From Dyadobacter chenwenxiniae (GTDB lineage: Bacteria; Bacteroidota; Bacteroidia; Cytophagales; Spirosomataceae), in assembly GCF_022869785.1 (NCBI RefSeq), contig NZ_CP094997.1, positions 3,472,001-3,536,000 of the forward strand: a stretch of 64,000 nucleotides of DNA, read 5' to 3'. This document shows positions 1 to 10,300 of this stretch, one piece after another. Positions within the stretch are counted from its first letter, which is position 1. The number at the start of each line of letters is the position of its first letter. A program made the position numbers and the translations under genes. Under the pieces are notes generated by a model, which worked only from the letters and a program-made list of their open reading frames with translations, was not told where the DNA came from and ran no database searches.

Positions 1-1
1 A

Positions 2-1831
2 CTTATTTATACGCCTACTGCCCGTTACGTCCCCGACGGCAATATGGAAATCGGGCTTCATTTTTTTCCTGGCAAGTATGGGTTCAATTCAGACAATCAA
101 AATCCGGGCAGGGTTTTATCCATGAACCTTACGGTGCTGCCCAGGTTTGACATTAATATCAATGTGTTACAGCTTTTTTCGACCGCAGCCAATCCGGTAA
201 AACTTGGATTGGGCGACCGGCAACTCGACTTTCGATATCTTTTAATGAAGGAAAGCAAAAACCGGCCTTCCGTTGCATTCATCACCTCCACGCCTACCAG
301 CATCAGCCCCACGCTGCTGACCCATGCGCTCGTTGCAACCAAGCATATTCATGTAGCCAAACAGTGGGAAGCCGAAGTGACGGCCGGTTATGGAAGCCCC
401 TATCACATTTACAGAAAAGGCAGCACACTTGATAACTACGGGCTTTTTGCCAACATGGCTTTCGAGAAAAAAGAAGATTACGCCTATCACAAACGTTATC
501 TGGAAGGCCCGTTCGGCGGCGTTTCATTTACATACAAATCAAAATTCGGGTTAATGCTTGAATACGATTCACAGAACATTAATGCAGGTGTTTATGTGAA
601 AGCATTCAAAAATTGGGTGTTACAGGCGGCCGTTCTGAATGGTGAGCAAATCACATTTGGAAGCGCGTATAATTTCTCGCTTTTAAAGCAATCCAGGCGA
701 ATGCTTTCCCTTGGTAAAAAACAAAACGGGGATAATGGTCAAACACCTGCGGACCCGCAGAAAATCATCATAGGCACTGGTTACCGCAAATTGCGCGGCA
801 ATTTCGAAAATGTAACATTGGACAGCACAGGCGTCATTTCCTATGAACAAAGACTTAACCGGAACCCTTTCCCCGCCCTTTACCAGCTGAAACAGCTGTA
901 CGCAGATTCGGCGGACATGCGTTTTGTGCCATTGTTCCAGGGAATCCCGATAGCCCAGTACAAGCTTTCGGACAAACTGGAAATGAGCGAGGTAAGCCAG
1001 GAATTCAGGGAGAGGCACAAAATGAGAACCAAATTTCCACTGCACCGCAATGGTTACAGTCTGGACTTTTGGGTACAGCCTTATTTCAACGCCATTTTTG
1101 GAAATTTTGATAAACCTGTCCAGAGCAACACCAGCATTGCGATCCAGAGCCAGATATTGCTGCTTCCGGGAATGTCGCTGGATTTCGGAATTCTTTTCCC
1201 GATCGTCAATGACCTGGATAGCCGCCCAAAAAAGATTCGCCCTTCACCTGTTTTTTTAAATCAATTTTATTCAAAAAACCACAACCACATCAGTGCATCG
1301 GCCGGCTTTTTTCAGAATGATCAATATGGCGTCAACATTCAATATCGCCGTGCCAATTTACAGCAACCGTGGTCATTCGGTGTGGAAGCAGGTTTGACAG
1401 GTGACTATTATTATCCCGACAAAGGTGTTTATTACGGAAATATGGAAAAATTGTTGCTCATACTCGATGCAGCTTACCTGCTTTCCAATCCCGACATTAC
1501 GTTTAAAGTGTCGGCGGGCCGCTATCTTGCAGGCGACACGGGTGTGCGGCTTGATATGCTTAGACAATTTTCCAATGTAGAAATCGGCTTTTACGCCATG
1601 ACCACCAGTAATGGCTCCACCATTGGATTTAATTTCGCAATCCCCCTATTCCCGGGTAAACTGCTCAACGGCAAACACGTAAGGTTTAGAACATCAAGCG
1701 AATTTCCGTGGGAATACAACTACACCAGAGGTTACCGCATCGGGGAGCGTTACCGGACAGGCTACCAGCTGGATCAGAAGTTGAGGCAATATCACAGGCA
1801 GTATTTAGGAAGGCAGTACGGAGCAAAGTGA
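2..1831 (+). CDS. YjbH-like outer-membrane protein (5' end outside window)
   Basis: The reading frame is already open at base 2 and encodes a good match (LIYTPTARYVPDGN) before the first ATG at 44, so the gene begins upstream of the window. The protein resembles the YjbH family, outer-membrane beta-barrel-like proteins linked in other bacteria to exopolysaccharide production. The phrases PTARYVPDGN and EIGLHFFP near the start are the recognisable part. The rest is rich in aromatic, alternating beta-strand-like stretches, as expected for a barrel. There is no signal peptide in the visible part because the N-terminus is missing. No polysaccharide genes follow it, so its role here is inferred from family only. 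Confidence 0.75.
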   Translation, partial: LIYTPTARYVPDGNMEIGLHFFPGKYGFNSDNQNPGRVLSMNLTVLPRFDININVLQLFSTAANPVKLGLGDRQLDFRYLLMKESKNRPSVAFITSTPTSISPTLLTHALVATKHIHVAKQWEAEVTAGYGSPYHIYRKGSTLDNYGLFANMAFEKKEDYAYHKRYLEGPFGGVSFTYKSKFGLMLEYDSQNINAGVYVKAFKNWVLQAAVLNGEQITFGSAYNFSLLKQSRRMLSLGKKQNGDNGQTPADPQKIIIGTGYRKLRGNFENVTLDSTGVISYEQRLNRNPFPALYQLKQLYADSADMRFVPLFQGIPIAQYKLSDKLEMSEVSQEFRERHKMRTKFPLHRNGYSLDFWVQPYFNAIFGNFDKPVQSNTSIAIQSQILLLPGMSLDFGILFPIVNDLDSRPKKIRPSPVFLNQFYSKNHNHISASAGFFQNDQYGVNIQYRRANLQQPWSFGVEAGLTGDYYYPDKGVYYGNMEKLLLILDAAYLLSNPDITFKVSAGRYLAGDTGVRLDMLRQFSNVEIGFYAMTTSNGSTIGFNFAIPLFPGKLLNGKHVRFRTSSEFPWEYNYTRGYRIGERYRTGYQLDQKLRQYHRQYLGRQYGAK

Positions 1832-1939
1832 GCCCTCCCTTTGACCAAACAGCCGATTTGGAATGCTTCTTGAAACAATAATATATTTTATTCAAAATTT
1901 CAGACAAAATTTTCGACATTAGACCATCATTAACTATGA

Positions 1940-2446
1940 ATGGGTCTGACGTTGAATAGCGCTTATCACAAAATCATCAAGTCGCCGGTCGGGGAATTAC
2001 TGCTTGTAGCCAGTGACAGCGGGTTGTCATCGTTAATCTGGGACCGGGAAGGGTTCGAAAGGCCTGGTATTGAAGACAATAACCACCCTATCCTACTCGA
2101 AACGGAGCAACAGCTCAATGAATATTTTGCAAAGAAAAGACAAACATTCTCCCTGCCGCTTGATTTTGACGGAACAGTATTTCAGAAAAAAGTCTGGGAG
2201 GCTTTACTCACCATTCCTTTCGGCGAAACCAGGACTTACGGCGATATCGCCAAACAGATCGGCAGTCCCCAGGCGGTTCGCGCGGTGGGAGGCGCAGCCA
2301 ACAAAAATCCCATCTGCATTGTTGCACCTTGCCACAGGGTAATCGGCGCCACAGGAAAATTAGTCGGCTTTGGCGGTGGATTAATGAACAAAACGCTTTT
2401 ACTCGAAATCGAACGACCACAAGCTCAGCTTAGTTTGTGGGGTTAA
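1940..2446 (+). CDS. ogt: methylated-DNA--[protein]-cysteine S-methyltransferase
   Basis: Suicidal DNA repair enzyme that moves an alkyl group from O6-alkylguanine or O4-alkylthymine onto its own cysteine. The 168-residue protein has the family's N-terminal alpha/beta domain and a C-terminal DNA-binding domain containing the acceptor motif PCHRVI and the upstream RAVGGAANKNP helix-turn-helix region. The length is normal for the Ogt type without the AraC-like Ada domain. An out-of-frame ATG lies four bases upstream (1936); the ATG at 1940 starts the conserved frame. It ends 13 bases before the permease gene and may share its transcript, without an obvious functional link. Confidence 0.93.
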   Translation: MGLTLNSAYHKIIKSPVGELLLVASDSGLSSLIWDREGFERPGIEDNNHPILLETEQQLNEYFAKKRQTFSLPLDFDGTVFQKKVWEALLTIPFGETRTYGDIAKQIGSPQAVRAVGGAANKNPICIVAPCHRVIGATGKLVGFGGGLMNKTLLLEIERPQAQLSLWG

Positions 2447-2459
2447 CACTGCTTTTGAT

Positions 2460-4880
2460 ATGACACGAAACTACGCGAAGATCGCTTTCAGGGGACTTGC
2501 CAGGAACAAGGCATATTCCTTCATCAACATTGCAGGCCTGGCCCTAGGAATGGCTGTTGCGTTACTCATTTCAATGTGGGTTTGGGATGAATGGAATTAT
2601 AACAAAAACATTGAAAACAGTGATCGCATTGCGCGGGTAATGTGGAACTCAACGCAGAATGGCAAAATTATTACTTCGCCCCATATGCCTTTTCCACTCG
2701 CTGCCGAGCTCCGGAACAGTTATGGCCAGGATTTGGAACGGGTGGCCGTTTCCTGGAGCAGCGATGATTATGATATATTGTCGAACGAAAGCAAGTTTCG
2801 GCGTAAAGGCCGTTTTATGGAGCCGGACGGCGTGCACATTTTGTCGCCTAAAATGCTGAAAGGCAACAGGGAAGCTTTGGAAAATCCCGCATCCGTGATC
2901 ATATCGGAATCCGCGGCAGCCGCTATATTTGGAAACGACAGCGCTCTTGGCAAGATCATCCTGATTGATAATGAGTTGAGAGCAGAAGTGGCAGGCGTAT
3001 ATCAGGACTTCCCGAATAATTCGGAATATAAAAATCTCGACTTCATTGCGCCGTGGAAACTATTTGTCGCTGCCAAAGGACGGCGGTGGATGGGTGAAGC
3101 AAAGGATAACTGGGGCATCAAAACATTTGAAATTCTCGTCAAAGCAGCACCCAAAACCAACATCAACTCCATATCCGAACGAATCAGCGGACTCATGATG
3201 AACCGCGTGAAGGACAACAAGATCGAAGCCAGCCTCAAACCCAGTTTAGTACTGCATCCAATGGAGCGCTGGCACCTTTTTGGTAACTGGGAAAACGGAT
3301 TCAATACCGGCGGTCAGATCACTTATGTATCTATATTCAGCGTTGTTGGCCTTGCCATTTTGTTATTGGCCTGCATTAATTTCATGAATCTGAGCACGGC
3401 ACGGTCCGAAAAAAGGGCGCGTGAAGTCGGTGTTCGCAAAGCGGTTGGTTCCTTGCGTTCCCAGCTGGTTTTCCAGTTTTTGTTTGAATCACTTATAACG
3501 GTCACCATTGCATTATTTGTTTCCTTTGTTCTGGTAGAAGCGGCTCTTCCTTATTTCAATGCTGTTTCCGATAAAAGTCTGCAATTTGTGAGAGGCAGCG
3601 GATTACTGACCAAGCCAATCGTCTGGCTGCTGATCGTTGCTTTTTGCAGTGCTGTCTCGCTCATTTCAGGAAGTTATCCGGCATTTTATTTGTCTTCATT
3701 CAAACCGGCCAGGATCCTGAGGTCGGGAAATGTTCATTTTGGCAACATTACCTCCTTACCCAGGAAAATTCTGGTCGTAATACAGTTTACGGTTTCGGTT
3801 TCCTTAATTATTGGCACAATCGTTGTTTTCCGTCAGATCCAGTTCGGACAAAACAGAAGCGTGGGCTACGAAAGGAATGGCCTGATTAATGTGCAGATGC
3901 CGAGGGGTAGCGGCCAGCTTGAAGCTTTGAAAAACGACCTTTTGGAAAGTGGTTATCTCTCGGACGTCGCACAGTCTTCCGGCCCCATGACAGATGTACT
4001 CTCTAATGCCAGTGGATTTTTCTGGGCCGGAAAACCTGCGGATTTACAAGAAAGTTTCGCCGTTATAGCGGCATCTCACAGTTATGGGACGACGGTAGGC
4101 TGGCATGTGAAAGAAGGGCGCGACTTTTCCAAAGACACTGCTTCCGACTCCATGGCAGTGATACTGAATGAATCAGCCGTAAAATACATGGATTTGAAAG
4201 ATCCGGTTGGCAAAACAATTCGCTGGAAAGATGCTACATTCAATGACGACGTGTATCACATTGTGGGCGTGATCGACGATATGGTGATGCAGTCGCCCTT
4301 CGAGCAGGTGAAGCAAACCATTTATTTCATGACCTATGCGCCTAATTTTCTTTATTTGAAAATAAAACCGGGCGTCGAAACGACGATGGCGATGGAAAAA
4401 ATCCAGTCTGTTTTCAAAAAACATCTGCCCGACGCGATTTTCGATTTCAAGTTTGCGGAACAAGAATATGACTTAAAATTCGCTGCCGAACAAAGGGTTG
4501 CGAACCTGGTCACATTCTTCGCCATACTGGCAATCCTCATTTCTTGTCTGGGTCTTTTTGGTCTCGCGGCATTCACGGCGGAGCGCCGCACCAAGGAAAT
4601 CGGGATCCGAAAAGTCCTTGGCGCGACGGTCATGAACATTTGGCTAATGATATCGAAGGAATTTGTTTACCTCATCACGGCCTCATTGCTTATTGCCACG
4701 CCCCTAACCTACTATTTTCTGTCCGGCTGGCTGGCAAAATATCAGTATCACACCACATTGTCATGGTGGATATTTACGATTTCAGGGCTTGTTGCCCTGG
4801 GCTTAACAGTGCTGACAGTGAGTTACCAGGCAATCAGGTCAGCCACATTAAATCCGGTAAAATCGTTGAAATCTGATTAA
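2460..4880 (+). CDS. FtsX/MacB-type ABC transporter permease
   Basis: An 806-residue inner-membrane protein of the large Bacteroidota family of double FtsX permeases. It has an N-terminal membrane helix (SFINIAGLALGMAVALLI) followed by a MacB-like periplasmic domain. A first FtsX block of three helices lies around residues 290-405 and carries RAREVGVRKAVGS. A second periplasmic domain follows, then a C-terminal FtsX block with the repeated motif RRTKEIGIRKVLGA. Two copies of this cytoplasmic coupling motif are typical of these duplicated permeases. No ATPase gene is next to it, so the partner ATPase is encoded elsewhere or shared. Substrate cannot be deduced. It converges with the beta-lactamase gene with no gap. 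Confidence 0.9.
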   Translation: MTRNYAKIAFRGLARNKAYSFINIAGLALGMAVALLISMWVWDEWNYNKNIENSDRIARVMWNSTQNGKIITSPHMPFPLAAELRNSYGQDLERVAVSWSSDDYDILSNESKFRRKGRFMEPDGVHILSPKMLKGNREALENPASVIISESAAAAIFGNDSALGKIILIDNELRAEVAGVYQDFPNNSEYKNLDFIAPWKLFVAAKGRRWMGEAKDNWGIKTFEILVKAAPKTNINSISERISGLMMNRVKDNKIEASLKPSLVLHPMERWHLFGNWENGFNTGGQITYVSIFSVVGLAILLLACINFMNLSTARSEKRAREVGVRKAVGSLRSQLVFQFLFESLITVTIALFVSFVLVEAALPYFNAVSDKSLQFVRGSGLLTKPIVWLLIVAFCSAVSLISGSYPAFYLSSFKPARILRSGNVHFGNITSLPRKILVVIQFTVSVSLIIGTIVVFRQIQFGQNRSVGYERNGLINVQMPRGSGQLEALKNDLLESGYLSDVAQSSGPMTDVLSNASGFFWAGKPADLQESFAVIAASHSYGTTVGWHVKEGRDFSKDTASDSMAVILNESAVKYMDLKDPVGKTIRWKDATFNDDVYHIVGVIDDMVMQSPFEQVKQTIYFMTYAPNFLYLKIKPGVETTMAMEKIQSVFKKHLPDAIFDFKFAEQEYDLKFAAEQRVANLVTFFAILAILISCLGLFGLAAFTAERRTKEIGIRKVLGATVMNIWLMISKEFVYLITASLLIATPLTYYFLSGWLAKYQYHTTLSWWIFTISGLVALGLTVLTVSYQAIRSATLNPVKSLKSD

Positions 4881-5615
4881 TTATTTTTTTTCAAACAGTT
4901 TGATCGTGTAGTCCAGCAAAGCTGTATCTCCCGGTTTTCCATGACCGGGGATTACGACCTGCACGTCCGGATACGTTTGTTTCAACTTGGTTACCGTAGC
5001 CGACCAGGCGCTTTCGTTAGCATCTTCCAGATTTCCTTTTCCGGCACCGATTTCCTTAATCAGGCATCCGCCGAACATTACTTTTTCACTTGGAAAGTAT
5101 CCTACAACATTATCTTTGGTGTGTCCTTCTCCAAAATACTCGGTTACCACATCTTTATTGCCTGCTTTCAGCGCAAGCTTATTATCAAAACCTTTTTCGG
5201 GTGTCGGGAAATTCTTCAATTTGGTGGAAGCAATGGTCCTGTTTTCAGCATAGGAAGGAATTCCCCGGCGTTGAAATTCCTTCAAACCGCCAACGCAATC
5301 TTCGTGAAAATGCGTCGCGATAATAGCAATAACCTTGCAATCAAGGCTGTCCTGCACCCAGTTGATGAGTTGTGACGAAGTAGAATCGTTGACCGGCGTA
5401 TCGAAAATAATGGCTTCCCCTTTGTCAAAAACAACCATCCCGTTGCAGGCCACTTTTCCGAAAGTTTCACTTTGAAAAAACGTAATGTGCCTGTAAACAT
5501 TTGGTTTTACCTGCTCAACAATGATGTCTTCTTTGCTGAAACTTTTGTCGGTGATTTTTGCCGATTTACAGCAGAATAAAAATAATGAAAGGATTAAAAA
5601 CAGGATTTGTCTCAT
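4881..5615 (-). CDS. subclass B1 metallo-beta-lactamase, probable lipoprotein
   Basis: Zinc-dependent hydrolase of the metallo-beta-lactamase fold. All ligands expected of subclass B1 are visible: HFHEDC supplies the two histidines and the aspartate, GEGHTKDN the third histidine, MFGGCLIKE the zinc-2 cysteine, and PGHGKPG the last histidine. The retained cysteine separates it from subclass B3 and glyoxalase-like relatives. I chose the ATG at 5615 because it opens a short signal peptide with a lipobox-like LFLFCC; an in-frame ATG at 5651 would add 12 polar residues. It probably acts in the periplasm, perhaps membrane-anchored. Actual carbapenemase activity is inferred from motifs. No mobile element lies nearby, so it looks like a resident gene. 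Confidence 0.88.
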   Translation of the reverse strand: MRQILFLILSLFLFCCKSAKITDKSFSKEDIIVEQVKPNVYRHITFFQSETFGKVACNGMVVFDKGEAIIFDTPVNDSTSSQLINWVQDSLDCKVIAIIATHFHEDCVGGLKEFQRRGIPSYAENRTIASTKLKNFPTPEKGFDNKLALKAGNKDVVTEYFGEGHTKDNVVGYFPSEKVMFGGCLIKEIGAGKGNLEDANESAWSATVTKLKQTYPDVQVVIPGHGKPGDTALLDYTIKLFEKK

Positions 5616-5711
5616 CGTTGAGTGTCGTTTTATTTGGTTTTCATAAAACAAAACGAATTCATTTTCTTAACCAAATTAAACCCTGCAAAAAGAATGCTTT
5701 AAAGCGAAAAA

Positions 5712-6080
5712 TTATTTGGAAGCGGCAGAATCCCGATTTGCGGAAGTCAGGCTGTCGAGTCTTTTTCCATTGTTCCGGGCCTGCGTGCTGTCAGCAGAAA
5801 CGCGCTGCTTGCGGCGTTTCGTGGATTTTGATGTTTTGATGGTCGCACTCCATCCTTTTCTACCGATCCCGCTCATGTCCCAGCCGGTAAGTGGCGCGGG
5901 GCCTTCATGGGGTGTGTAGAGATCCGTTTTAATTTCCCTGGGAATATAAAGCCGCACCGGATTCGAACGTTTGTTCCTGACTGCCAGTTGATGGACATGC
6001 TTTGTCTGATTTAAAAAATAAGTGCCGGCTGCCAAAAGCAGAACCAAAATGAGGCCCAGAATCCGCTCGTCTTTATTCAT
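5712..6080 (-). CDS. small single-pass membrane protein, unknown function
   Basis: I do not recognise the family. The 122-residue product has one membrane helix near the N-terminus (LGLILVLLLAAGTYF) and then a basic, serine/lysine-rich tail that is probably periplasmic or extended. The internal ATG at 6080 is preferred over the one at 6128. The downstream start gives a clean N-terminus just before the membrane helix and avoids overlap with the receiver-like gene at 6100-6498. It lies 19 bases downstream of that gene on the same strand, so the two may be cotranscribed. Confidence 0.6.
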   Translation of the reverse strand: MNKDERILGLILVLLLAAGTYFLNQTKHVHQLAVRNKRSNPVRLYIPREIKTDLYTPHEGPAPLTGWDMSGIGRKGWSATIKTSKSTKRRKQRVSADSTQARNNGKRLDSLTSANRDSAASK

Positions 6081-6099
6081 AACTGTATTATATATACGC

Positions 6100-6498
6100 T
6101 CACTGGATTTTAACTTCTTCACAGACATATTTGTCGCCCTTGATCACTGTCTGTATACATTTTACGAGTTCGTTGGGATGGTTGTTCTTTAAAATGTAAC
6201 CGCTTACGCCCTCGTTGATCAGGGAAGTGGCCAGGTCTTGTTGCAACTTTCCTGCGTAGACAACGAATGAAGAATTCGGATTTTCCTGCATAATACGTTT
6301 TAAAGCAACATTATCAACTCCATCCGCTTCCTCTGTCATGCCAATGATAATGACATCAAATGAAGGATCGTCAGCGCTTGGACTGAACGTTTCCAAACAC
6401 GCCGTTTGAAGCATTGTGAGATTTTGAAAGTGATCTGTGAGAAAGATGCGCATCCCTGAACGAAGGACCGGATGCTGGTCTATTAGCGCAATTTTCAT
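6100..6498 (-). CDS. degenerate receiver-domain protein lacking the phospho-acceptor
   Basis: A 132-residue stand-alone domain with the fold pattern of a NarL-type receiver (start MKIALIDQHPVLRSGMRIFL, conserved lysine in GYILKNNHPNELV). It has no output domain. The position that normally holds the phosphorylated aspartate, at the end of strand 3 (DVIIIGMTEE), is glycine 53. The second residue of the N-terminal acidic pair is glutamine 8. It therefore probably cannot be phosphorylated in the usual way and may act as a protein-binding pseudo-receiver or be decaying. It is transcribed away from the intact NarL-type regulator at 6674. Confidence 0.75.
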   Translation of the reverse strand: MKIALIDQHPVLRSGMRIFLTDHFQNLTMLQTACLETFSPSADDPSFDVIIIGMTEEADGVDNVALKRIMQENPNSSFVVYAGKLQQDLATSLINEGVSGYILKNNHPNELVKCIQTVIKGDKYVCEEVKIQ

Positions 6499-6673
6499 AA
6501 TGCAAAACTACTGCGTATAGCGCCTAGCGATACAAGAATTTATTGAAATGATCAGTAAAAAATGTTAATTAGGGATTAAAAAAATTAAATAGCCTACCGA
6601 ATTAATTCTATGGCTGATTTTTTATAATATTGTTCAGCTAATGCCGGTGTTTACCATTTACTGACGTTCCCCA

Positions 6674-7303
6674 ATGAGCATCCAGATTATCGTGGCCGAG
6701 GACCATCCCCTGATTTTAATGGGAATTCAGTATTTGTTGATGGAACATATGCCCACGGCCGTGGTCACGACAACGGGAGATTTCAACAAAGCCCTGGCAT
6801 TGCTGGAAAAGCAGCAATACAACCTGCTGATTATGGACATTAACCTCCCCGGCGGTGACAAAGTGGGGATGATCAATTCGGTTCGGATGAAACAGCCAAA
6901 GGTCCCGATCCTGGTTTGTTCCAGTTATGATGAACAACTTTACGCATTGCCCTTCCTGAAAGCTGGCGCCAACGGGTATATCTCCAAAACAGCCCTGAAC
7001 GAGGAGTTCAAACATGCCGTTGACACCGTGATCAGTGGAAAAATCTATGCAAGCCCATCCGTTATGGAGCAGGTTTTCGAACAACTTTTTAACAAAGGCA
7101 GTCAGGATTCCATTGCCGACAAGCTGACCGACAAAGAGCTGGAAGTGGCCAAATTGTTATCCAAAGGACTGTCTACCAAAGCAATAAGCGAGCACATTCA
7201 CCTTTCATCCTCCTCGGTGAGCAGTTATAAAGCCAAGATTTTTGATAAGCTGGGTGTCAGCAATGTTATCGAGCTGACAAGATATTTTGAATTAAACGGG
7301 TAA
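6674..7303 (+). CDS. NarL/FixJ-family DNA-binding response regulator
   Basis: Two-domain transcription regulator of 209 residues. The receiver domain (about 1-120) keeps the acidic pair in VAEDHP, the phospho-acceptor aspartate 55 in IMDINLPG and the conserved lysine in GYISKTA. A LuxR-type helix-turn-helix follows at about 145-205 (LTDKELEVAKLLSKGLSTKAISEHI, then SSVSSYKAKIFDKLGV). The sensor kinase gene follows on the same strand after about 50 bases, so the pair very likely forms one phosphorelay. Target genes are unknown. Confidence 0.92.
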   Translation: MSIQIIVAEDHPLILMGIQYLLMEHMPTAVVTTTGDFNKALALLEKQQYNLLIMDINLPGGDKVGMINSVRMKQPKVPILVCSSYDEQLYALPFLKAGANGYISKTALNEEFKHAVDTVISGKIYASPSVMEQVFEQLFNKGSQDSIADKLTDKELEVAKLLSKGLSTKAISEHIHLSSSSVSSYKAKIFDKLGVSNVIELTRYFELNG

Positions 7304-7352
7304 CTTCCATCCCCGGCATTCTCTTAAATTGAAATGTCCTACCGACGCCAGA

Positions 7353-10300
7353 ATGAGAGTTGACCTGCTCTTCGTTTCGCAATGCTTACTCTGGCTGATG
7401 CTCGTTGCCTTTTGTGCCGAAGCGCATCAGCAACAGGATTTATCGGCGTATCGTCTGCAACATTTCACTGATGAAAACGGTCTCCCACAAAACAGCGTAA
7501 AAGCGGTTATGCAGGATAAAAACGGCTTTTACTGGCTCGCAACGGAGGGTGGTGTGGTCCGGTTTGACGGGCAGAAGTTCATAACATTTGACAGATCCAA
7601 CCTGCCGATTTCCAGTAACCGGATACGCGGCTTTGTTCCTGCGCTTCCCGGCCGGAATGCGAACCCTGCCTATGAATTTTATGGCCTGACGGAAGACAAT
7701 AAATACATTGGCATTCTGAGTAATGGCTTGGTTACCTCGGATACAGCTTTTTACCGAAAATACCAGCAAACCGATCCCTTTGCAGGCAAAAATATCCGGC
7801 ATAACAGTATGCTGGGAAGTGTGCCTGAACAATACCCCAATTACCCCATGGACGAGCATTATTTCGCCATTTCGGACAGCCAGACGTTCTATATTTGGAA
7901 ACAAAACACCGTCTCGTGCTACAAAAATGGGAAGCTCAGTTATAAATCGACCGGACCTTACAAAGACTTTTTCCTGATAGGAACCTATCCTTACGCCATT
8001 GATTCAGAGGGGAATATTATTAAAATCACCCCAAGACCGACCAGAAATGTGCAATATCCCAACGGGGACATTATCTATAACAAGCAATATTCCAAGGTAA
8101 AAGCTGATTTTAAGCTTTACTGGAACAATGTTGCAAAGTGCGCATTCCTCTACTTAAACAATTGTTTTTATACGCTTGAAGAATCTGGCAATGGCCAGCT
8201 GACGACGAAGCTTATCCTAAAAGATTACGATTTTGCCGACCTTGATATCGTCGCGGCACATTACAATCGCTCAACCGGAGCGCTGTTGCTGGGAAGCGTT
8301 ACAAAGGGATTGTTTTTGATTAAAAACAAAAATTTTCAGACGTTACAACTGGTTTCTAAAGACGCGGATAACGCGTACTATGCCCAAAAACCAGCCGGAA
8401 TGCGTTCTGTAATTACCGGGCAAGGTTATCAGCTTGGGCTTAATGTCACGGGTTCAAAAGTGATCGCAAGCCGCGTCTCAACGTTCATGGAGGACTTTGG
8501 CTATAAATTCGCCATCACCATGAATCCGGATAGCTCCTTCTGGTTTGGAATTGATTATGACCTTTTCAGGTTGGATAAAACAGGCAAAAAAGTGCTCATG
8601 CGCTTCAAGTTGAAAGACCGTTCCAGAGCGTTTTTTATTGATAAAAAGCATAGGCTATGGATTGGCACCGAACATGATGCGCTTTACAAAATGGAAGAAT
8701 CCGGGGGGAAGCACCATGTCAAATTTGTTGTTAGAGCACCATTTGGCGGCGTTTCCATTATTGGGCAGGGAGTTGCAGACACGCTTTTAATTGGTGGGAC
8801 AAAAGGCGTTTTCAAATTTAGCGTACGGACAGGAGCGGTTCAAAAGCTAACGAAATTGAATAATATGAACATTCGGAGCTTTTATACAACTGCTGACGGA
8901 ACCTGGATAACGACTTATGGAAACGGGATTTTTCTTTTAACGGATAATAAACTAATCCATTTTCCGCTGGATCGGGACCGTTTCCTGCTCACCGCACATT
9001 GTATTACAGAAGACGAAAAAGGGTTTTTCTGGATCAACACGAACCGGGGACTTTTTCAAGTTGCAAAGCAGCAGTTACTGGATTATGCCCGGGATAGCAA
9101 AAACCTGGTTTACTATCTTTATTACGATCGCAGCCAGGGTTTTGCCACGAATGAGTTCAATGGCGGTTGCCAGCCCTGTTCCGTTAAGCTGGCCAACGGC
9201 ATAGTTTCGCTTCCATCCATGGAAGGCCTCGTTTGGTTTACCCCTGACAAAATCATGGCTGAGCTTCCGGACAGGGATATTTTTATTAGTTCAACCAATC
9301 TCGACGGTAAGGAAATTCAGGTAAAAGACACGCTCCGGATACCACGCGACTTCGAGCAGCTGCGATTGCAAGTGAGCACGCCATACCTCGGACATGCGAA
9401 AAACATTCAAATGCACTATTCATTATCGGGCGAAAACAGGGACGCAAAGTGGTTTCCTGTGAATGCGGATTTAATTATCACAATCCCCAAAATGTCCTAT
9501 GGCAATTACAAGCTTGTAGTGCGGAAAGCAAACGGATTTAAAACAAACGATTATAATTACAAAACTATCCTGTTAAATATTCCGCCAGCGTGGTACGAAA
9601 CGTGGTGGTTCCGGTCGGTGCTGGCACTTATAGTCCTGGCATTGTTCCTGCTGGTTGTGAAATGGCGGACGGGTTATCTCGTTAAAAAAGAGCGAAAGGA
9701 TAATATGATGAGACATTATCGGGTTATCAGCCAGATTGTGGCCGCCGTTAATCATGACATCCAGACTCCCCTTCATTACATTGGTTATTCACTCAGGCAT
9801 ATTAATGCTTATCTGCACAAACAAGAAAATGGTAACCCCCTCATTACCAGAATGAGTGACGAATCCTTGAACACATCAGAACGAATCGGGACCTTGACGA
9901 AAAATCTGCTCGATTACATTAAAATTCAAAACAAAAGCAGCTCCTCACGAACACAAATGGGCAATGTGGATGCGCGGGAAATGGTTTCCGGCATTAGTGA
10001 CCTGTTTTCAGCCATTGCCGGATTCAAGGGCGTAATCATTAAAAATGAAGTGGAGCCGGGCTTAGAAGTGTGGAGCGATCCTAATTTATTATCCATTGTC
10101 ATTCATAATCTTTTGGATAACGCATTGAAGATAAGCGCGTCAGAAATCATTATTTCCTCAAATATTATAGCAGGCAAAAAACAGATCGTCATTGAGGACA
10201 GTGGCTCCGGCATGCCCGAAGACCTAAGAAAATGGCTTAACAAATCCTATCGTTCCTACGAAGAATGGCTTAAAATTTCGCTGTACCCTGAACAAAAAGG

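Noticed and set aside
4941..5375. Plus-strand open frame opposite the metallo-beta-lactamase
   Set aside because: The minus strand carries all conserved zinc ligands; the plus frame has no recognisable features.
6503..6510. TAGTTTTG as promoter of the pseudo-receiver gene
   Set aside because: It lies only four bases before the start codon, so transcription would begin at or inside the coding region.
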